NCBI RefSeq assembly: GCF_018408855.1 | Contig: NZ_AP024323.1 | Coordinates: 1,426,001-1,490,000 of the forward strand | DNA length: 64,000 bases | Source: Caballeronia sp. NK8 | GTDB lineage: Bacteria; Pseudomonadota; Gammaproteobacteria; Burkholderiales; Burkholderiaceae | Reading direction: 5' to 3' | Shown: positions 60,611 through 64,000 of the stretch, piece by piece | Position numbering within the stretch: the stretch's first letter is position 1 | Layout of the letters: the number at the start of each line of letters is the position of its first letter | Notes under the pieces: generated by a model | Databases searched by the model: none | What the model saw: only the letters and a program-made list of their open reading frames with translations | Told to the model about the DNA's origin: nothing | Translations under genes and position numbers: made by a program

Positions 60611-62026
60611 TCAGGGCGCGAAGTCGGCCGCCATGTCCGCATCGGAACGTGCCTGAAGCTTGCCGTCGCGACACGCCGTGCGAAACACCTCGTAGTCCTT
60701 TTCCACCTGGTCCGCGTAACCGCGTCCGTAGCGCACCAGCGCTTCGGCCATTCGATCGCTGTTGCCGATATAGCCTGAAATTTCCAGCGCCAGACCGCCC
60801 GATTTAGCGTGGGCGCGCGCGAGGGCCCAGCCGCACAGCGCGGCGTATTCGCGAAAGGCTTCGTCGCTGTAGGTTTCGATCTCAGCGGAAATCTTCATGT
60901 CGCGCAGCTGGCGGATGTAAAGCGTGCGCCCGAGCGGGCCCGTCGCCCAGCCGAGAAACGGGTCGGTGGCCGCCTGCATCAGACGTTGTCCGTGAACCAC
61001 GCGCTGGCCATCGTGTTCCGACTCGTTTGTATGTTTCGCGTATCTCGCGACCACCGACGTCGACGCTTCCTTCATTTGCAGGAAGAGCGGCCTGTCGTGG
61101 TGGTCGGTCAGCAACAAAACGAGGCAGCGCGTGCCGACACTGCCCACGCCGACGACCTTGAACGCGACATCCTGAAACCTGAACTGCGCCAGCAGCCGCG
61201 CGCGTTCCGGCGTCAGCGTCGCGACATAGTCGCGCAACAGCGCCGCGAAAATCTCCTCGCGGCTGCGTTTCAGCGTCATCCAGGTGTCGTTCCCGTCGAT
61301 CAGCGTGTGCTTGCCGCGAATGTGGAAAACCGCGGGCGGCGCATCGCGGATACGCCATGTGTCGCCGGTTCGATCGGCGAGCTTCGGCAGCATCGTCTCG
61401 TGCGTGCGACGCGACGCGCGCTCGATGCCGCGCTTGATGCGCCGCCGGGCGTCGTCGCTCAGTACGGTGTCGTACATGCGGTCGAAGGTGATGCGCTCGT
61501 ACCAGAGATCGAGCACGCTCATTTCGGCGTACTCGCGCAGATGCGTCTGATAGCTGCGCGCGGCGAAAAACGCGAACTCGTCGGCGGCGAGATCGCCGTG
61601 GCCCAGATGGCGTCCGGCGATCGTGAAGCTGGCGACGAGGCGCTTCAGATCCCACTCCCACGGTCCGTGCGCGGTTTCATCGAAGTCGTTGAGATCGAAG
61701 ATGAGCGCACGCTCGGGCGTCGCGAAACCGCCGAAGTTGGACAAGTGGCAATCGCCGCAAATCTGGATGGCGATGCCGCTGTCCGGGGTCGCCGCCAGAT
61801 CATGCGCTTGCACAATCGCGCTGCCACGGTAGAACGTGAACGGCGACACGAGCATGCGTCCATAGCGCAATGGAATCAGTGCGTCGACGCGGCCTTTGCT
61901 GCTCATTCGCAGGAGTTCGATAGGATCGCGATCCACATCGCCGATCGCCTCGTGTGCGCTGCGCGGCGTGCGCTCGCGCGCGGCGCGTCCGTGCGCGCGG
62001 CGTTCCTGCCAGGTTTGCCGGGCCAT
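60611..62026 (-). CDS. DUF2252 family protein (kinase-like fold)
   Basis: 471 residues. Family blocks: MSSKGRVDALIPLRYGRMLVSPFTFYRGSA, the acidic catalytic-like segment CGDCHLSNFGGFATPERALIFDLNDFDET with H-x-x-N and D-x-N-D, GPWEWDLKRLVASF, VGVGSVGTRCLVLLL, and QRLMQAATDPFLGW near the C-terminus. DUF2252 proteins have a protein-kinase-like or aminoglycoside-phosphotransferase-like fold; substrate unknown. Common in Burkholderia. Divergent from the recombinase-like gene by 187 bp. Confidence 0.9.
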   Translation of the reverse strand: MARQTWQERRAHGRAARERTPRSAHEAIGDVDRDPIELLRMSSKGRVDALIPLRYGRMLVSPFTFYRGSAIVQAHDLAATPDSGIAIQICGDCHLSNFGGFATPERALIFDLNDFDETAHGPWEWDLKRLVASFTIAGRHLGHGDLAADEFAFFAARSYQTHLREYAEMSVLDLWYERITFDRMYDTVLSDDARRRIKRGIERASRRTHETMLPKLADRTGDTWRIRDAPPAVFHIRGKHTLIDGNDTWMTLKRSREEIFAALLRDYVATLTPERARLLAQFRFQDVAFKVVGVGSVGTRCLVLLLTDHHDRPLFLQMKEASTSVVARYAKHTNESEHDGQRVVHGQRLMQAATDPFLGWATGPLGRTLYIRQLRDMKISAEIETYSDEAFREYAALCGWALARAHAKSGGLALEISGYIGNSDRMAEALVRYGRGYADQVEKDYEVFRTACRDGKLQARSDADMAADFAP

Positions 62027-62213
62027 CGTTCACTCCTCTTTGCGCTTCATGTTTGCGGGTGGAAGGAAGCCGTATAGACGACAGTAGGCGACGACATGCA
62101 CACCCGGCAAGACAGTTATCGACACTTCGGCGAACGCCATGGCTTGACGACAGGCGTTCGAAGCCCGACCCTGTGCGCAGTGCAATACAGCGCGCAAGGC
62201 GCCTTCCGACACC

Positions 62214-63254
62214 ATGCCGAACACTTCCGATCTCTTCGACCAACAGCGCGCCGACTGGCAAGCGGACCCGCACGCCGCGTTCGATGCATGGCTCGCCCAG
62301 CAGTCGTTCCGGGCGTCATCGGCGGATGTCTATCGTGCGCAATGGGGCAATTTTCTCGAGTGGCTCGCCGCGAAGCGCGCGACCTTGCATACCGTGCAGC
62401 GCCCCGTCATCGAGCAATTCGTCGCGCAACTGGATATTCGTCGTCCGCAGCGCATGCGCTACCTGAGGCTGATCGAACGCGTGCTGGATCACGTGCGGGA
62501 AGTGGAATCGGCGGCGACGAACCCGGCGCGCTTCATCGCGCAGGACGGCAACGCCGCGTGGCGCAAAGCGCGCGACAACGAGCCGACCGGTTTTCTCACT
62601 CACGACGAACGCGCGCTGCTCGTCGCGCATCTGTTTTCGCCGGTTGGCGCGCTTGCGGCCGGACAGCGCTGGCGCGAGCGGCGCGACCGGGCGCTGGTTG
62701 CGGTGTTTCTGGGCGCCGGCGTGAAAACCGGCGAAGCAGCACAGTTGAAGGTCGATTGCTACGCGGCGGGCGCGCCGTACATCACCGTCGACGCGTCGAA
62801 TCCGCTGCTGATCCGGCAGGCGCGTCTCGCGCCGTTCGCCGTCGAGTTGCTCGACAACTGGATCAGCGAGCGCAAGACGGCGGAGCTCGCGGGCGAACTG
62901 CTGTTTCCGGCCGCGCCCTCAGGCCGCCCGATGCACAAGGCGACGATGCTGCGTGCAATCGACGCGGTCGTGGCCGCCTCGGGAATTGCCGCTTCGCGCG
63001 TCGCGCGGGCGAGTCCGCAAACTCTGCGCAATACCTACGCGGCGGAGCTGTTCGAAGACGGAACGGACCCCGATCGCGTCGGGCAGTGGCTCGGATTCCA
63101 GCAGATGATCTCGGTTCACCGGCTGCATCGCGCGTGGCAGGAATGGATGGGTGAGCAAATACGGGAGCGGGATATCGCTCGGGCGCGCGTCAGCGCGAAT
63201 CAGGATGCCGACGCGCAGGGTCCAATCGATGATCCCGAAAACGCTCACCTTTGA
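62214..63254 (+). CDS. Tyrosine-recombinase-fold protein lacking catalytic residues
   Basis: 346 residues with the layout of XerC/D-type integrases: an N-terminal SAM-like core-binding domain (DAWLAQQSFRASSADVYRAQWGNFLEWLA) and a C-terminal catalytic-fold domain. In that domain, the box-I Arg is Lys (GAGVKTGEAAQL where GLRxSEL is expected), the HxxR box reads QTLRNT so only the Arg is kept, LGH is LGF, and no Tyr stands at the nucleophile position (ISVHRLHRAW). It therefore probably binds DNA without recombining it. It neighbours a KfrA-like gene, and motif copies 9 and 10 lie in its 3' end. Confidence 0.8.
   Translation: MPNTSDLFDQQRADWQADPHAAFDAWLAQQSFRASSADVYRAQWGNFLEWLAAKRATLHTVQRPVIEQFVAQLDIRRPQRMRYLRLIERVLDHVREVESAATNPARFIAQDGNAAWRKARDNEPTGFLTHDERALLVAHLFSPVGALAAGQRWRERRDRALVAVFLGAGVKTGEAAQLKVDCYAAGAPYITVDASNPLLIRQARLAPFAVELLDNWISERKTAELAGELLFPAAPSGRPMHKATMLRAIDAVVAASGIAASRVARASPQTLRNTYAAELFEDGTDPDRVGQWLGFQQMISVHRLHRAWQEWMGEQIRERDIARARVSANQDADAQGPIDDPENAHL
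63150..63167 (+). repeat. Interspersed 18-bp motif, copy 9
   Basis: GGTGAG-CAAATA-CGGGAG, exact match, inside the 3' part of the recombinase-like gene. Confidence 0.65.
63232..63249 (-). repeat. Interspersed 18-bp motif, copy 10 (one mismatch)
   Basis: Minus-strand GGTGAG-CGTTTT-CGGGAT, last base off consensus, over the last codons of the recombinase-like gene and facing copy 9. Confidence 0.6.
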
Positions 63255-63278
63255 TCGCAAGTTGGCCGCGTCGCCCGG

Positions 63279-64000
63279 TCACGATGTACTGACGCGAGCG
63301 GATCGGACGAATCCGTCGATGGCGGCGAGCTTCGACGACACCGCGCCCGACGTCCGCTCACAGTTCGGGCAGGAGAGTTCGTACTCGTCTTCGTGACGCT
63401 GCAACTCCAGTTCACCGAGTTCGCACGCCGGACAGCTGCCGGGCGCGACAACGTGCGCGTCGAGTTGCGTGCCCAGGCCGGCGATCTCGGCGGCGCTCAG
63501 GCGTCCTTCCGCTGCAAGCGATGCAACCAGCGCACCAACCTCCGCGCTGGCTCCGGACTGAACGCGCTGTGCGTCGCGCTCGCGAACCAGTGCGTCGATT
63601 TCGTCGGACTGGGCACGCACTTGGGACTCGAGGCGATCGGCGCGGCTTCGGGCCGCGCTAAGTTGTTGAATAAAATCAAATTCTTTCTGACCCGCCTCGC
63701 GTGCGCCCGCCTGATACGTGGCCGCCATGCCGCGCAAGGAGTCGAGCTCGACCAGCATCGGATGGACGCGCCGTTCTGCTTCCTTGACCGCGTCCTTGAT
63801 CTGCTGGGCGTAGTGCTCGGCGTTGTGGCGCAGTTCGTCCTGCAATTCGTCGACGCGGTCCCGGAGTCGCGCCGCCGACTCTCGCTCCTGCTGCAAGCGC
63901 TCGGATAGCGCCTCGTTTTCCTTTTCCCAGCGAGCGATGACTTCACGCAAGCCGACTTGCGCATCCGATCCCTGGGCGCGCAGGGCCTTGAGTTCGGCCT
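63279..64000 (-). CDS. KfrA-like coiled-coil DNA-binding protein with zinc ribbon, 5' truncated by window edge
   Basis: The frame is open to the end of the window (AELKALRAQGSDAQVGLREVIARWEKENEALSERLQQ), so the N-terminal DNA-binding domain lies outside. The visible part is a long heptad-patterned coiled coil (about 63500-64000), then a C-terminal four-cysteine zinc ribbon: CPACELGELELQRH and CPNCERTSG. KfrA proteins bind DNA and form filaments on plasmids; chromosomal relatives are common in Burkholderiales. It converges on the recombinase-like gene (24-bp gap). Confidence 0.75.
   Translation of the reverse strand, partial: AELKALRAQGSDAQVGLREVIARWEKENEALSERLQQERESAARLRDRVDELQDELRHNAEHYAQQIKDAVKEAERRVHPMLVELDSLRGMAATYQAGAREAGQKEFDFIQQLSAARSRADRLESQVRAQSDEIDALVRERDAQRVQSGASAEVGALVASLAAEGRLSAAEIAGLGTQLDAHVVAPGSCPACELGELELQRHEDEYELSCPNCERTSGAVSSKLAAIDGFVRSARVSTS

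Noticed and set aside
62214..63254. Active integrase marking a genomic island
   Set aside because: Nearly all catalytic residues are missing, there is no adjacent tRNA, and no att-like long direct repeats were seen.

Overview
The window is high-GC DNA with the gene content of a Burkholderiaceae chromosome, most probably Paraburkholderia or Caballeronia. Pointers are a sigma-54 dependent 3-hydroxybutyrate locus, a hopanoid hpnI-hpnK pair, KfrA-like proteins, many LysR, IclR, MarR and AraC regulators, and a low-temperature/general-stress protein with the family's typical C-terminus. No rRNA, tRNA, CRISPR array or complete IS element was seen. This is ordinary chromosomal metabolism with a few repeat-rich or remodelled spots.

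Layout. 1-3945: end of a stress protein, an FMN reductase, a decayed AEC transporter, small secreted proteins and lipoproteins, and three copies of a short interspersed motif. 4037-8773: a 3-hydroxybutyrate module (enhancer-binding protein with PAS domain, GntP permease with a -24/-12 promoter and three palindromic upstream sites, 3-HB dehydrogenase), interrupted by a 609-bp palindromic repeat. 8929-17558: a PAS chemoreceptor, an AI-2E family membrane protein with a long tail, a DUF1289 protein, a GST, a PNPOx/ferredoxin-reductase fusion and a LysR. 17734-25502: zwf, FUSC and LysE membrane proteins, phoD-uspA-terB, and an AAHS transporter. 25820-27602: an orphan endolysin-holin pair behind a sigma-54-like promoter, followed immediately by the second copy of the 609-bp repeat.

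27693-38984: Spy/CpxP-like protein, deaminase, IclR with a divergent MHS transporter, a cluster of regulators with a methyltransferase, a Gfo/Idh oxidoreductase, and a QseBC/PmrAB-type two-component system. 39185-42032: a small membrane protein and hpnI, each behind a PmrA-box-like site that is also found upstream of the response regulator, then what looks like an internally deleted hpnJ, and hpnK. 42131-48423: a MarR-GNAT fusion with two operators, a sugar-acid catabolic pair (DapA-like and IlvD/Edd-like), and an M20 amidohydrolase with a transporter.

48552-55114: a LysR, then a mevalonate catabolic operon (HMG-CoA reductase, HMG-CoA lyase, a small membrane protein and a TctA-like permease) with a divergent MocR regulator. 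55130-59908: an outer-membrane protein, YceI, the threonine degradation pair tdh/kbl with a divergent XRE-cupin regulator, and CsbD. 60177-64000: a small protein behind a near-perfect LexA box, a DUF2252 protein, a recombinase-fold protein that has lost almost every catalytic residue, and a KfrA-like coiled-coil protein running off the window.

The strongest unexplained signal is a motif, GGTGAG-N4-T-N-CGGGAG, present ten times (eight exact) in six places. Eight copies lie wholly between genes; the other two lie in the 3' end of the catalytically dead recombinase gene beside the KfrA-like gene.
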